64,000 nt of DNA from Paraburkholderia fungorum (GCF_003610895.1 NZ_MCAS01000004.1:62001-126000), one strand, 5' to 3'; shown: positions 33,765-42,793, counted from the stretch's first letter. Notes: a model not told the origin generated them from the sequence alone. A program made the numbers and translations.

Positions 33765-36700
33765 ATGCCCCAAACCCTCCAGCGTGGTGTGCTTGGCCGG
33801 CTGCGGCGCTACCAGCGCCTGCTGATGTTCGGTGGCGGCGTGGTCATCACGGCGGTCGTTCTGCTCGCAACCGCTCTCGATACCGTGTCGACCGTGCGTG
33901 CGCACATTGTCAATGAGCGGCAGGCTTTTCTCGTCGACAGGAGTCTCGTGATGAACGAGATCCAGGCGAGCGAGGGGTCGTTCCGCAACGGCCTGATCAA
34001 CGCTGAACTGATCTGGAGCGAGCCGCCGTCGGTCGATTCCGCGCTCGTCGAGCGCTTTCACGCCGGCGGCGACGAAATGGTGCTCCAGCCGTTTCCCACG
34101 CTGCGCTCACAACTCGTGTTCGGCGCACCAGGTAATCCCCCGTCCTATACGGAGATCGATCGCTTTCTCGGGCTGGCCACGCAACTCGCGCGCAGCAGCA
34201 CGGCGAACTCGCTGCAGCGCGGACAGCAGCTCAGCGGTTACTACTACAACGTGAAGCGCGATCTGGCCGCGCTGATTCCCGCGCCTTCGCCGCGCGACGC
34301 GCGTATGGCCGCGGTGCTGGCAGACCGCCGCAAGCTGATGGATGCGTTGATCAACGATCTCGGCGATCTGATGAACAGTCCGGCCGACGACTCGCTCAGC
34401 CAGCTGCGTCCGGTGCGCTGGATGCCGCCGTCGATCAATCCGCTCACCGGCGCCGTCTCGGTGCGGCTTGCCGGACCTGCGTTCGATCACGGCAAGCCGT
34501 TTGCCGTGCTGGTCACCGAGTATGCACCGCAGGCGCTGACTGCGCCGCTTTCGGTGGACCGCTTCGATGGCACGTTTCTGGTCGTGTCGGCCGACGGCCA
34601 GCTGATTGCGACTGCGGCGCAGCATGAGCCGGAGCAGGCGTTGATCGATAGTGTGCTCAAGTCGGGCGTCTCGCAGAAGAAGGGCGGCGCCCCCCTCGAG
34701 TCATACAGCGACGGCATCTTTACGATGCGCGGCCCGCTGGGCGATACGGGGTGGACGCTGGTCTATGCGTTTTCGTGGCGCAACATTGCGTCTGGTGTCG
34801 CAACCCAGATCGGCACGACCGCCAGCACCACCACCGCGATTCTCGTCGTTCTGTGGGTGCTGCTTTTCATGTTCAACCGGCGCATCTTCGTTCCGATGTT
34901 CGAACGCTCGCGGCGCGTATTCGAGAGCGAACATCTGAGCCGCACGCTGATCGAGACGGCACCCGTCGGGCTCGGACTAATCTCGACCGGTACGGGTGTG
35001 CCGCTCTTGCGCAGCCCGGTCATGGTGGCGATGGCATCGCGGGTCGTTGTGGACGCGCCGACGCTGTCGGCTGAACTCGTGCGCCGTCATGCACGCCACG
35101 CGCAAGGCGCTGCGTCGCGCACGGAACGTGACGTCGTCTACGACGATATCGCGCTGCCGACGCGTGAAGGCGCTCAGGTGGACCTGGCGGTCAGTCTCGC
35201 CCCCGCACGTTACCAGGGCGAGGACGTGCTCGTAACCGCGTTCACGGACATCACGGCAAAAAAGCTGCTCGAGCAGCAGTTGCGCGACGCGAAGCGCGCG
35301 GCTGATTCGGCGAATCTCGCCAAGTCCGCTTTCCTCGCGGCAATGAGCCACGAGATTCGCACGCCGCTCAACGCCATTCTCGGCAATCTCGAACTGCTCG
35401 CTCATTCGCCGCTCAACGCAGCGCAAAAGGACCGGTTGACGACGATCCGCACGTCATCGGACGGGTTGCTGGCAATCATCAGCGACGTCCTCGATTTTTC
35501 GAAGATCGAAGCGGGGGAGATGCTGCTCGAGCAGATCGAATTCGACGTGGTGGAGGTGATCGGGCGTGCGCTGACGATCTTCGCGCCGGTCGCCCTCGCG
35601 AAGGGTGTGCAGCTCTATGGCGTGTTCAACACGGCGAGCGCACAGCCGATGCGGGGCGACCCGGTGCGCCTCGGGCAGATCCTGCACAACCTGCTCAGCA
35701 ACGCGATCAAGTTCACGCGGGTGGGCAAGGTGACCTTGAGGGTGTCCATAGAGGCGCGGCAAGACGGTGCGGCGGGCCTTGTCGTGGCAATCGAAGACAC
35801 CGGCATCGGGATGTCGTCCGAACAGCAGCACGGGCTCTTCCAGGCGTTCTCGCAGGCCGATACGTCGATCAACCGGCGTTTCGGCGGTACGGGGCTCGGC
35901 CTCGCACTGTGCCGCCGTCTGCTCGACGCGATGGGTGGCACCATCGAGGTCGCGAGCGAACCGGACATGGGCAGCCGCTTTACGGTGCGGCTGCCGCTCG
36001 GTGGCCGCCAGCCGGTCGAATCTCAAGCCACCGTGTTTGCGGGCGAGCCGGTGATCTTCCTGTCGTCCGCCGACGAATGGCGGGAGTTCGCGGAGCCGCA
36101 TCTCGCGGCATGGGGGCTGCGCGTCGAGACGTACCGGCATCCGGCACTCGTCGGCGAAGCGGCGCTGGATGCGGCCCGGGCGCTGATTATTTGCGGCGAA
36201 CACGATACGTGGCATCCCGTCGAGGAAAACCGCCTCGTGGAAGGTGCGGCCTGGGTAGTCGAGTGTCATCGCGACGGGCCTGTCCAACCGGTGCGCACGG
36301 GGCGCGTCGTGAGCGTCTCGTGTTACTCGCTAAAGGGTCTCGAAGCGGCGCTGCGTCTGGCTCTGCGTGGCGAGGCACAGGCTGCGCGACCGCAACCGGC
36401 CGCGCGCGCGGACGACGCGCCGCTGGCCATGCCGCGCCGCCTGCGCGTGCTGGTGGCTGAAGACAATGCAGTCAACCAGCAGCTCTTCGCTGAACAGTTA
36501 GCGATGCTGGGTTGCGAGGCGCGCGTCGTGGATCGTGGGGCGGCTGCACTCACAGCGCTGTCCGAGGGCCAGTGGGATGTCCTGCTCACCGATCTCAGCA
36601 TGCCGGAGATGAGCGGTTATGAACTGGCGGACGCCGTCCACGCACGCTGGCCGTCGCTGCCGATCATGGCCGTCACGGCGCATGTCACCGTCGAGGAGCG

Positions 36701-37118
36701 TGCCCGCTGTGAGGCGGCCGGTATGCAGCAGGTGCTGACCAAGCCTTTGTCGTTAGGGCAACTGGCCGATGTCTTACTCGTTGTCGCCGGCACGGCACAG
36801 GCAAGTGTCGCGCAACCCGTCGACGACCGGCAGTCGATGCTCGGCGGCAAGCCGATTCCAGCGCATCTGCGGGAGACTTTCACGGAATCGTGCACGGCGT
36901 CGCTCGCAACGATCCGTGCCGCACAGATGAACGGAGATGTCGCGGGTGTGCTCGCCGAACTGCATTCGCTGAAAGGCGCGCTGGGCGTGTTCGGCCAGAA
37001 GCCGCTCGCGCTGCAGTGCGGGGAGATCGAGCTACAAGTTAAACAGGACGGAATCGCGGGGTTGGGCGACGCGTACGTACAGTTCGAGGCGGCTGTGGCG
37101 GCATTGATCGGACGTTGA
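33765..37118 (+). CDS. Unorthodox hybrid sensor histidine kinase (HK-receiver-Hpt; BvgS/EvgS/RcsC-like)
   Basis: A 1117-residue inner-membrane kinase. TM1 spans about 20-42. A periplasmic sensor of about 300 residues, without a recognisable solute-binding fold, follows, then TM2 at about 350-372 and a degenerate PAS-like linker (390-500). HisKA has H529 in MSHEIRTPLNAILGN. HATPase_c has NLLSNAIKF (N box), EDTGIGM and GTGLGLALC. The receiver domain (about 888-1012) has phosphoacceptor D943 in LLTDLSMPEM. The C-terminal Hpt domain has H1067 in ELHSLKGALGVFG. Phosphate should pass H529 to D943 to H1067 to D55 of the divergent NarL-type regulator. The signal is unknown. An 11-bp tandem duplication covers its stop codon. 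Confidence 0.93.
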   Translation: MPQTLQRGVLGRLRRYQRLLMFGGGVVITAVVLLATALDTVSTVRAHIVNERQAFLVDRSLVMNEIQASEGSFRNGLINAELIWSEPPSVDSALVERFHAGGDEMVLQPFPTLRSQLVFGAPGNPPSYTEIDRFLGLATQLARSSTANSLQRGQQLSGYYYNVKRDLAALIPAPSPRDARMAAVLADRRKLMDALINDLGDLMNSPADDSLSQLRPVRWMPPSINPLTGAVSVRLAGPAFDHGKPFAVLVTEYAPQALTAPLSVDRFDGTFLVVSADGQLIATAAQHEPEQALIDSVLKSGVSQKKGGAPLESYSDGIFTMRGPLGDTGWTLVYAFSWRNIASGVATQIGTTASTTTAILVVLWVLLFMFNRRIFVPMFERSRRVFESEHLSRTLIETAPVGLGLISTGTGVPLLRSPVMVAMASRVVVDAPTLSAELVRRHARHAQGAASRTERDVVYDDIALPTREGAQVDLAVSLAPARYQGEDVLVTAFTDITAKKLLEQQLRDAKRAADSANLAKSAFLAAMSHEIRTPLNAILGNLELLAHSPLNAAQKDRLTTIRTSSDGLLAIISDVLDFSKIEAGEMLLEQIEFDVVEVIGRALTIFAPVALAKGVQLYGVFNTASAQPMRGDPVRLGQILHNLLSNAIKFTRVGKVTLRVSIEARQDGAAGLVVAIEDTGIGMSSEQQHGLFQAFSQADTSINRRFGGTGLGLALCRRLLDAMGGTIEVASEPDMGSRFTVRLPLGGRQPVESQATVFAGEPVIFLSSADEWREFAEPHLAAWGLRVETYRHPALVGEAALDAARALIICGEHDTWHPVEENRLVEGAAWVVECHRDGPVQPVRTGRVVSVSCYSLKGLEAALRLALRGEAQAARPQPAARADDAPLAMPRRLRVLVAEDNAVNQQLFAEQLAMLGCEARVVDRGAAALTALSEGQWDVLLTDLSMPEMSGYELADAVHARWPSLPIMAVTAHVTVEERARCEAAGMQQVLTKPLSLGQLADVLLVVAGTAQASVAQPVDDRQSMLGGKPIPAHLRETFTESCTASLATIRAAQMNGDVAGVLAELHSLKGALGVFGQKPLALQCGEIELQVKQDGIAGLGDAYVQFEAAVAALIGR

Positions 37119-37132
37119 GCGGACGTTGAGCG
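37111..37132. repeat. 11-bp tandem duplication over a stop codon
   Basis: GGACGTTGAGC occurs twice head to tail, at 37111-37121 and 37122-37132. The first copy contains the last codon and TGA stop of the hybrid kinase. Confidence 0.85.
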
Positions 37133-37146
37133 GCGATACATCCGTA

Positions 37147-37350
37147 TCAGCAGTGGTCGGCGGCGCGTGGATCGCCCGTGCCCGGAGGTGCATCGTCACG
37201 TTCCCACTGCTCGATCATTTTCCGGCGATGTTTCGGCGATGCGAGCAGGAACTCGTTCATCGACGAGATGAAACGTTGCTGATTAAATTCGTTTAGCTCA
37301 GCGAATATCAGCAGCGCATGATTCGCAGCGGATCTTTTCTGTTTTGTCAC
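37147..37350 (-). CDS. Small conserved-looking hypothetical protein
   Basis: A 67-residue protein from GTG at 37350, preceded by AAGG at 6 nt. Its body, NHALLIFAELNEFNQQRFISS then MNEFLLASPKHRRKMIEQWE, is a well-formed amphipathic helical sequence with balanced charge and no frameshift. The tail is short and acidic. A longer form from GTG at 37398 is possible but has no ribosome-binding site. It converges with the kinase gene (28 nt between stops). Its position inside the kinase/fimbria locus might mean a regulatory role, but nothing in the sequence shows one. Confidence 0.6.
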   Translation of the reverse strand: MTKQKRSAANHALLIFAELNEFNQQRFISSMNEFLLASPKHRRKMIEQWERDDAPPGTGDPRAADHC

Positions 37351-37495
37351 GGGTGCCTTCGAAATTACGTATGCGCAGAGCGATTCGCCCGCACACACGC
37401 GTCGGATTCATAAAACGTTCGCCTGATCGGCCAGCATAGGCGGCGAGTCGGTCTGAAGCCGGTCTGAACGCGTGCGAGCCCAGTGTAGCGACTGC

Positions 37496-37525
37496 TTGAG
37501 CGAAGCAGAATGTGACGGATACTAA
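37496..37525 (+). promoter_or_regulatory. Candidate promoter upstream of the terminator hairpin
   Basis: TTGAGC at 37496-37501 is followed after 16 nt by GATACT (37518-37523), or after 18 nt by TACTAA (37520-37525). Transcription would begin near 37531, just before two hairpins. Confidence 0.35.
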
Positions 37526-37530
37526 AAGCG

Positions 37531-37591
37531 GCGCACTCATCAGCTAGTGCGCTTGTGCTCGGCCTGCCGCTATCGGCAGGCCGTTTTTTTT
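37531..37591 (+). ncRNA. Candidate short leader or small RNA ahead of the fimbrial operon
   Basis: A roughly 60-nt stretch contains hairpin 1 (GCGCACT at 37531-37537 with AGTGCGC at 37546-37552, 8-nt loop). The terminator hairpin with eight T follows immediately. A promoter-like sequence lies just upstream. No gene reads rightwards into this terminator except the kinase ending more than 400 nt away. It may be an independent small RNA or a premature-termination leader. No family match is known to me. Confidence 0.3.
37560..37591 (+). terminator. Strong Rho-independent terminator
   Basis: A perfect 10-bp stem, CGGCCTGCCG at 37560-37569 and CGGCAGGCCG at 37574-37583, has a 4-nt loop and eight T at 37584-37591. 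It is rightward-acting only; the other strand has no T-run. It insulates the fimbrial operon from upstream transcription. Confidence 0.9.
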
Positions 37592-37672
37592 GGGGCAGAT
37601 GCATGCGGCCCCAACGTGAATTGGATGTGCCATGCACCTGCGATTGCTCTGATGCGAGAGACACGGTCGCGA

Positions 37673-37693
37673 AATTTCGGACTGGTCAAATAG
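37673..37693 (+). promoter_or_regulatory. ACTGGTCAAATAG element upstream of the fimbrial operon
   Basis: The 13-mer ACTGGTCAAATAG (37681-37693) occurs identically at 42833-42845 upstream of the autotransporter. The match extends on the left through AAT-x-TCG (37673-37679 and 42825-42831), so about 19 of 21 positions agree. It lies 15 nt before a TTGACG hexamer. A likely activator site for the adjacent two-component regulator. Confidence 0.6.
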
Positions 37694-37853
37694 TTTGGGA
37701 AGGACCGTTTGACGACAATGTGCTTGCCGTTTGCGTGCTGATCCGCCACCTGAAAATCAGGAAGCGTCATCTGGAATTCACGCGGCGGCGCGACGGGCAT
37801 CGCTTTGTATGCCCGGACGCTTTATCAGCAATCAACGTCAATACGGAAATTCC

Positions 37854-38387
37854 ATGAAGAAGGCCATCATCGGCTCCGCTGTCCTCGCAGCACTGTCGTC
37901 CTCTGTTTTTGCCGCAGCTCCGCAAGTCGGCGCGGGTAACCCTGGTGTCATCACGTTCACGGGCGAAATCGTCGCGGGCGCTTGTGGTATCGACAGCAAC
38001 TCGCTCGACCAGACTGTCTCGCTCGGCCAGGTGCCGGCGCACGACTTCGCCAAGGTCGGCGACCGCTCGCCGGCACAGAACTTCGACATCGTGCTGACCG
38101 ACTGCGATACCACCACGTCCGCCAACGCGTACTTCACCTTCACCGGCACGGCCGACACGATCGTTCCGGGCCTGTTCGCGACGACGGGTGGCGCGGGCAA
38201 CGTCGGTATCCGTCTGCAGACGGCAGCGGGTGAGTACCTCGACAACGGCACGGAGCAGAAGGCGCCGGTCGTGCTGTCGAACGGCAACAACACGGTGCGT
38301 TTCGGCGCGATGTACGAATCGACCGCAGCGACGGTGACGCCGGGTGAAGCGGACTCGGTTGCGAACTTCACGGTTCGCTATCAGTAA
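37854..38387 (+). CDS. Type 1-like fimbrial major subunit (chaperone-usher pilin)
   Basis: A 177-residue pilin. The signal peptide MKKAIIGSAVLAALSSSVFA is followed by GVITFTGEIVAGACGIDSNS, the donor/acceptor strand region with the first conserved Cys. The second Cys is in VLTDCDTTTS. It ends with FTVRYQ, the usual beta-strand with penultimate tyrosine. It would polymerise into the fimbrial rod by donor-strand exchange, delivered by the chaperone and usher encoded next. A partial terminator directly after it should make it the most abundant product of the operon. Confidence 0.93.
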   Translation: MKKAIIGSAVLAALSSSVFAAAPQVGAGNPGVITFTGEIVAGACGIDSNSLDQTVSLGQVPAHDFAKVGDRSPAQNFDIVLTDCDTTTSANAYFTFTGTADTIVPGLFATTGGAGNVGIRLQTAAGEYLDNGTEQKAPVVLSNGNNTVRFGAMYESTAATVTPGEADSVANFTVRYQ

Positions 38388-38403
38388 GCCTCGCAGGTCT
38401 GAC

Positions 38404-38434
38404 AAAGGGGGCGCGCAGCGCCCCCTTTGCTTTT
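38404..38434 (+). terminator. Attenuating hairpin between pilin and usher genes
   Basis: An 11-bp perfect stem, AAAGGGGGCGC at 38404-38414 and GCGCCCCCTTT at 38418-38428, has a 3-nt loop and a short TTTT tail at 38431-38434. It sits 17 nt after the pilin stop. Partial termination here would lower usher and adhesin expression relative to the pilin; it may also protect the pilin mRNA 3' end. Confidence 0.8.
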
Positions 38435-38470
38435 CCAAATTCATCGACGTTCCACCGGAAGACACGAGTT

Positions 38471-40960
38471 GTGCGTATCAGGAAGTCACTGTTGTGGATG
38501 TCCGCGCTGGCAGTTTGCGGCCACGCGCAGGCGACCGAATTCAATTCGTCGTTCCTGAGCATTGACGACGAAAGCGGTCTCAATCTCGCCCAGTTTTCTC
38601 ATGCCGACTACACGATGCCAGGGACGTATCTGCTCGACGTGTCGGTCAACGATCAATATTTCGGCCGGCTATCGATCGATTTCGTTGCCGGTGACGAACC
38701 CGATACCAGCTACGCTTGCCTGCCGGAAGCGCTCGTCTCGCAATTCGGCTTGAAGCCGAAGCTTTTCGAAACGCTGCCGCGTACCCGCGATAGAACCTGC
38801 GTCAACATTGAATCGATCGAAGGCGCGAAGATCACCTATGTGAAGAGTACCGCACGACTGAAGATCAGCATTCCCCAGGTTGCCTTCGAATACGACGATC
38901 CGAATTACATTCCGCGCGAACGCTGGAGCGACGGCATCGACGGCGCCATGCTCGACTACCGCGTGATCGCCAACACGAACCGTCAACTGGGCACCGGCTA
39001 TGCCGGCGCGCAGACCAATTCGCTGCAAGCCTACGGCACGGTCGGCGCGAACTGGGGTGCATGGCGCTTTCGTGGCGACTACCAGGCACAGACGAGCTCC
39101 GGCGGTAACGGCGCATATGGCGGCGCCGATCGCAATTTCCAGTTCAACCGGCTGTACGCGTTTCGAGCGCTACCGTCGATTCGCTCGACGGTAGCGCTCG
39201 GCGACAACTATCTGAACTCGGATATCTTCGACACCTTCGCGCTCACCGGCGTCACGATGCAGAGCGACGACCGCATGCTGCCGCCGTCGATGCGCGGTTA
39301 CGCGCCCTTGATCACCGGTGTGGCGCGCACCTCGGCGACGGTCACTGTCTCGCAGCAAGGACGCGTGCTCTACGCCACCAAAGTTTCGCCGGGCGCCTTT
39401 GCGTTGCAGGACATCAGTGCGAACGTGCAGGGCACACTCGACGTTACCGTGCAGGAAGAAGACGGCAGCGAGCAGAAGTTTACGGTCACGAGCGCGGCGG
39501 TGCCGTTCCTCGCGCGCCAGGGCGAGATCCGCTATAAAGCGGCCGTCGGCCAGCCGCGTCTGTTCGGCGGCGCGGGTATTACGCCGCTGTTCGGTTTTGC
39601 CGAGGCGGCCTATGGCCTGCCGCTGGATGTGACGGCATACGGCGGCACGATAGCGGCCTCCGGTTATATGTCGCTTGCCGGCGGGCTCGGCAAAGACCTC
39701 GGCGAATTCGGCGCAGTGTCGGTCGACGTGACGACTTCGCGCGCGTCGCTCTGGTGGAACGGCAAGACTCAGAGCGGCCAGTCGTACCGCTTCAACTACT
39801 CGAAGCACTTCGATACGCTCGATACCGACCTGCGTTTCTTCGGCTACCGCTTTTCCGACCGCACCTATACGACGTTTTCGCAATTCAGCGGCGATCCCAC
39901 CGCCTATGGTCTCGCGGGCGGCAAGCAACGTTATTCGATGACGCTCGCGAAGCGTATCTGGGGCGTGTCCACGTATCTCTCATACGACCATTCGAGCTAT
40001 TGGGACCGTGAGGCGGACGACCGCTTCGGCCTCACGCTCGCGCGTACGGTGTCGGTCGGCACGCTGAAGAACGTCAGCCTGAACTTCTCCGCTTTCCGTA
40101 ACCAAAGCGTGACGGGCAGCGGCAATCAGGTCTTCGTCTCTGCGACGATCCCGCTCGGCAACCGGCAGACCGCCGCAGCGAACGTCACGTCGAGCAGTAC
40201 CGGCGGTGTGAACGTCAACGCGGGCTTCATGGGCGACAACGGCGACGGACTCAGCTATTCGGTGTATGGCGGCACCTCGGACGGCAGGCCGTCCGCCAAC
40301 GCGAATGCCCGCCTGCGGACATCGTCGTATCAGGTCAGCTTGCAGGCGGCCACGGTAGTGAATACGTTCGCCGCGGCTTCACTCGAAGTTGACGGCTCGG
40401 TCGTGGCGACGCGTCACGGCATCACGCCGCATGCGAACGGTGCAAACGGCGACACGCGCCTGTTGGTATCCACCGATGGCGTACCGAATGTCGCCTTGTC
40501 GGGCAGTCAGGCGCGCACGAATTCGGCGGGCTATGCGGTGATTGGCTCGGTATCGCCGTTCGACGCATTCGATGCTCGCGTGAACGTCAACAAGCTCGCG
40601 CTGGACACCCAGGTGACGAATCCGGTGCAACGCCTCGTGCTGACCGATGGCTCGATTGGCTACGTGCATTTCGAGGCCGCGCGCGGCCGCAATCTGCTCG
40701 TCGCACTCACCCGGAGCGACGGCCGCGTGGCGCCGTTCGGCGCCTCCGTGCAGGACGCGAAGACCGGCAAGGAAGTCGGCATTGTCGGCGAACGTGGCAT
40801 CACCTATCTCACGCAGGTGCAGAAGAACAGCGAACTGGCCGTGCACGTGGGCGACACGCTCCTGTGCCGGCTCGGCACGCTGCCGGACGACCTGCAGCTC
40901 GAAGGGGCGGCGACGCCCATCACATGCAACCCGGAGGCGCCGATCGCCGGCGGCTCCTGA
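38471..40960 (+). CDS. Fimbrial outer-membrane usher (FimD/PapC family)
   Basis: An 829-residue usher with a signal peptide (cleavage after HAQA). The N-terminal chaperone-binding domain has FNSSFLSIDDESGLNLAQFS and PGTYLLDVSVNDQYFG. The 24-strand barrel, with the plug domain at about 220-320 (PPSMRGYAPLITGVARTSATV is the conserved usher motif), follows. C-terminal domains have GSIGYVHFEAARGRNLLVAL and a terminal Cys pair. The start is GTG at 38471 with GGAAG upstream. It threads folded pilins through the outer membrane. Confidence 0.94.
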   Translation: MRIRKSLLWMSALAVCGHAQATEFNSSFLSIDDESGLNLAQFSHADYTMPGTYLLDVSVNDQYFGRLSIDFVAGDEPDTSYACLPEALVSQFGLKPKLFETLPRTRDRTCVNIESIEGAKITYVKSTARLKISIPQVAFEYDDPNYIPRERWSDGIDGAMLDYRVIANTNRQLGTGYAGAQTNSLQAYGTVGANWGAWRFRGDYQAQTSSGGNGAYGGADRNFQFNRLYAFRALPSIRSTVALGDNYLNSDIFDTFALTGVTMQSDDRMLPPSMRGYAPLITGVARTSATVTVSQQGRVLYATKVSPGAFALQDISANVQGTLDVTVQEEDGSEQKFTVTSAAVPFLARQGEIRYKAAVGQPRLFGGAGITPLFGFAEAAYGLPLDVTAYGGTIAASGYMSLAGGLGKDLGEFGAVSVDVTTSRASLWWNGKTQSGQSYRFNYSKHFDTLDTDLRFFGYRFSDRTYTTFSQFSGDPTAYGLAGGKQRYSMTLAKRIWGVSTYLSYDHSSYWDREADDRFGLTLARTVSVGTLKNVSLNFSAFRNQSVTGSGNQVFVSATIPLGNRQTAAANVTSSSTGGVNVNAGFMGDNGDGLSYSVYGGTSDGRPSANANARLRTSSYQVSLQAATVVNTFAAASLEVDGSVVATRHGITPHANGANGDTRLLVSTDGVPNVALSGSQARTNSAGYAVIGSVSPFDAFDARVNVNKLALDTQVTNPVQRLVLTDGSIGYVHFEAARGRNLLVALTRSDGRVAPFGASVQDAKTGKEVGIVGERGITYLTQVQKNSELAVHVGDTLLCRLGTLPDDLQLEGAATPITCNPEAPIAGGS

Positions 40961-40976
40961 CCAAGGACGACTTCTC

Positions 40977-41717
40977 ATGATGAAAACCGGTTTCCTGCGT
41001 TCCACCTCGCTGCGGCTCTGCACCGCTTTCCTGCTGATGGGCCCGCTGTTTGCGCATGGCGCGATCGTTCCAGACCGCACACGGGTCATCTACGACGAAG
41101 GTGTGCAGTCGGCGAGCATCACCATCGCCAACAAGAGACCGAAGTATCCCTACCTCGTGCAGTCGTGGATCGAGGATAAGGACGGCAACAAGGTCTCTTC
41201 GCCATTCATGGTGCTGCCGCCGCTGCAACGCGTCGAACCGAACGACCGCAACATTCTGCGCATCGTGATGCTGCCCGGCAGCGTCTTGCCGGCCGATCGC
41301 GAGTCGGTGTTCTACCTGAATATCCGTGAGATTCCGCCGAAGACGGACGCAGTCAACGCCTTGCAGATCGCCCTGCATTCGAAGCTCAAGCTGTTCTATC
41401 GGCCCAAGGGCGTGCAGCCCGCGCGCGGCGAGGACCCCACGCTGGCGATGACCATGCGGATCGACACGGCCTCACGCAAGCTGGTGTTCGATAACCCGAC
41501 GCCGTATCACGTCACCGTGGTCGAACTGAAAAGCGGCGAGAAAAAGACGCCCGTGCCGCTCGAAGCCGTGATGGTACGTCCGATGAGCCAGAGCGAAGTG
41601 CCGTTCAATGAAACCGCGCCAGCCACGCTGTACGTGGCGCATATGAACGACTATGGCGGTCAGACGGAAGTTCAGTACACCTGCAATGCGGGTGCCTGCG
41701 CGAGCGTGAAACCATGA
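40977..41717 (+). CDS. Periplasmic fimbrial chaperone (FimC/PapD family)
   Basis: A 246-residue chaperone. A signal peptide ends FAHG. Domain 1 has IVPDRTRVIYDEGVQSASITIANK (G1/A1 region), PFMVLPPLQRVEPNDRNILRI and FYLNIREIPPK, the classic chaperone signature. Domain 2 follows from about 145. Short F1-G1 loop spacing suggests the FGS subgroup. Two adjacent ATG codons at 40977 and 40980 are both usable; AAGGACG precedes them. The stop overlaps the adhesin start by 4 nt. Confidence 0.94.
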   Translation: MMKTGFLRSTSLRLCTAFLLMGPLFAHGAIVPDRTRVIYDEGVQSASITIANKRPKYPYLVQSWIEDKDGNKVSSPFMVLPPLQRVEPNDRNILRIVMLPGSVLPADRESVFYLNIREIPPKTDAVNALQIALHSKLKLFYRPKGVQPARGEDPTLAMTMRIDTASRKLVFDNPTPYHVTVVELKSGEKKTPVPLEAVMVRPMSQSEVPFNETAPATLYVAHMNDYGGQTEVQYTCNAGACASVKP

Positions 41718-42736
41718 CGAGACCGAGCTCATCCGCGAGATTCAGTGGACGTATGGTCAGGCTCGTGCTGCTCTTCATCCTCTGTTTGCAGGCGCATTCG
41801 GCGTGGGCCATGCGCTGTGTGACGAGCGCGGGCGCTGACAAGTTCATCGAACCGATCGGGTCGGTGCAGAGCTACCCGGTCAATGTGCCCGACGGCTATA
41901 TCATCTGGATCTCGCCGACCCGCACCACCACCGGCTACTGCTACAAGGATCTCAGCGGCCCGGGCAGTCTGCCGTTTGACGATCCCGTCTCGTTCTACGC
42001 GAATCCGGCAAACATCGATCCGGCCGTGTGGGGACTCGAGATCGGCATCCGCTACCAGGGCGTCGACTACTTCGGTGCGGGCAGCGCGCCGGGGCAGGGT
42101 GTGCCGACAGGCAACGTGGTTCCTGCCTGCTCACAGGACAATTTCAACGCCGGGCTGTGCCCGAAAATCCCGGTGAGCATCACGTATCAGGTCGTGGTGA
42201 GGAAGCGCGGAGCATGGGTTGGAATACCTCAGGATACCTACACGGTGTTCCAGTTCGACGGCAAGTTCGGGATCAACTGCTGCAATACGAGCTTTCAGTA
42301 CATCCTGAGCGGGCTGGAAAATCTGAAGCCGACGCCGTGTACTGTCGACGTCACCGTCAATCCCGAGCCGGGCGTCATCGACTTCGGCCAGGTGCAGAGA
42401 GTTCCAACGGGATTCTCGCCGGTCAAACCGACGAGGCCATTTTCGCTGGCGCTGGACAAGACATGCAATGAGTCGGTGCAGATAGGGGGGTACTTCGAGA
42501 CATCGAACCCGGTGCAGAACAATCTGATTCTGCCGGAGCAGGACAGCCAGTTCGGCATTGGCATTCAGGACCGCAACGGACAGCAGATACCGGTTGGTGA
42601 GCCGTTTCCTCTGGCGACTTTCACAGCGACTCAAGCCCATATCGAAGTGCCGATGACAGCGACACTCCAGCCGCTCGGCACACCGAAGATTGGTCCGTTC
42701 AACGCTGTGGTGACGGTGCGGGTGTTGTACGACTGA
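41714..42736 (+). CDS. Fimbrial tip adhesin (two-domain, FimH-like)
   Basis: A 340-residue protein with a signal peptide (cleavage after SAWA). An unusual N-terminal lectin-like domain of about 190 residues contains several cysteines (RCVTS, GYCYKD, VPACSQDNF, GLCPK, INCCNTS). A C-terminal pilin domain begins near PCTVDVTVNPEPGVIDFGQV and ends in AVVTVRVLYD. This is the layout of tip adhesins that bind host or surface receptors; the ligand cannot be predicted. The CC pair at NCCNTS may form an additional disulfide. The gene overlaps the chaperone gene by ATGA. Confidence 0.88.
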   Translation: MTRPSSSARFSGRMVRLVLLFILCLQAHSAWAMRCVTSAGADKFIEPIGSVQSYPVNVPDGYIIWISPTRTTTGYCYKDLSGPGSLPFDDPVSFYANPANIDPAVWGLEIGIRYQGVDYFGAGSAPGQGVPTGNVVPACSQDNFNAGLCPKIPVSITYQVVVRKRGAWVGIPQDTYTVFQFDGKFGINCCNTSFQYILSGLENLKPTPCTVDVTVNPEPGVIDFGQVQRVPTGFSPVKPTRPFSLALDKTCNESVQIGGYFETSNPVQNNLILPEQDSQFGIGIQDRNGQQIPVGEPFPLATFTATQAHIEVPMTATLQPLGTPKIGPFNAVVTVRVLYD

Positions 42737-42793
42737 GCGTTGCAGCCGCGCCGCTGCGTGTCCCAGAGGGAGTAAAAGTGGCGCGAATGAGTG

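Larger units (their letters stand above)
37351..37853. other. Fimbrial upstream region
   Basis: 500 bases between the small hypothetical gene and the fimbrial subunit. It holds a candidate short transcript with a strong terminator (37496-37591), the ACTGGTCAAATAG element (37681-37693) and a TTGACG at 37709-37714 that could serve as -35 for the fimbrial operon. No coding frame is convincing. Confidence 0.6.
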
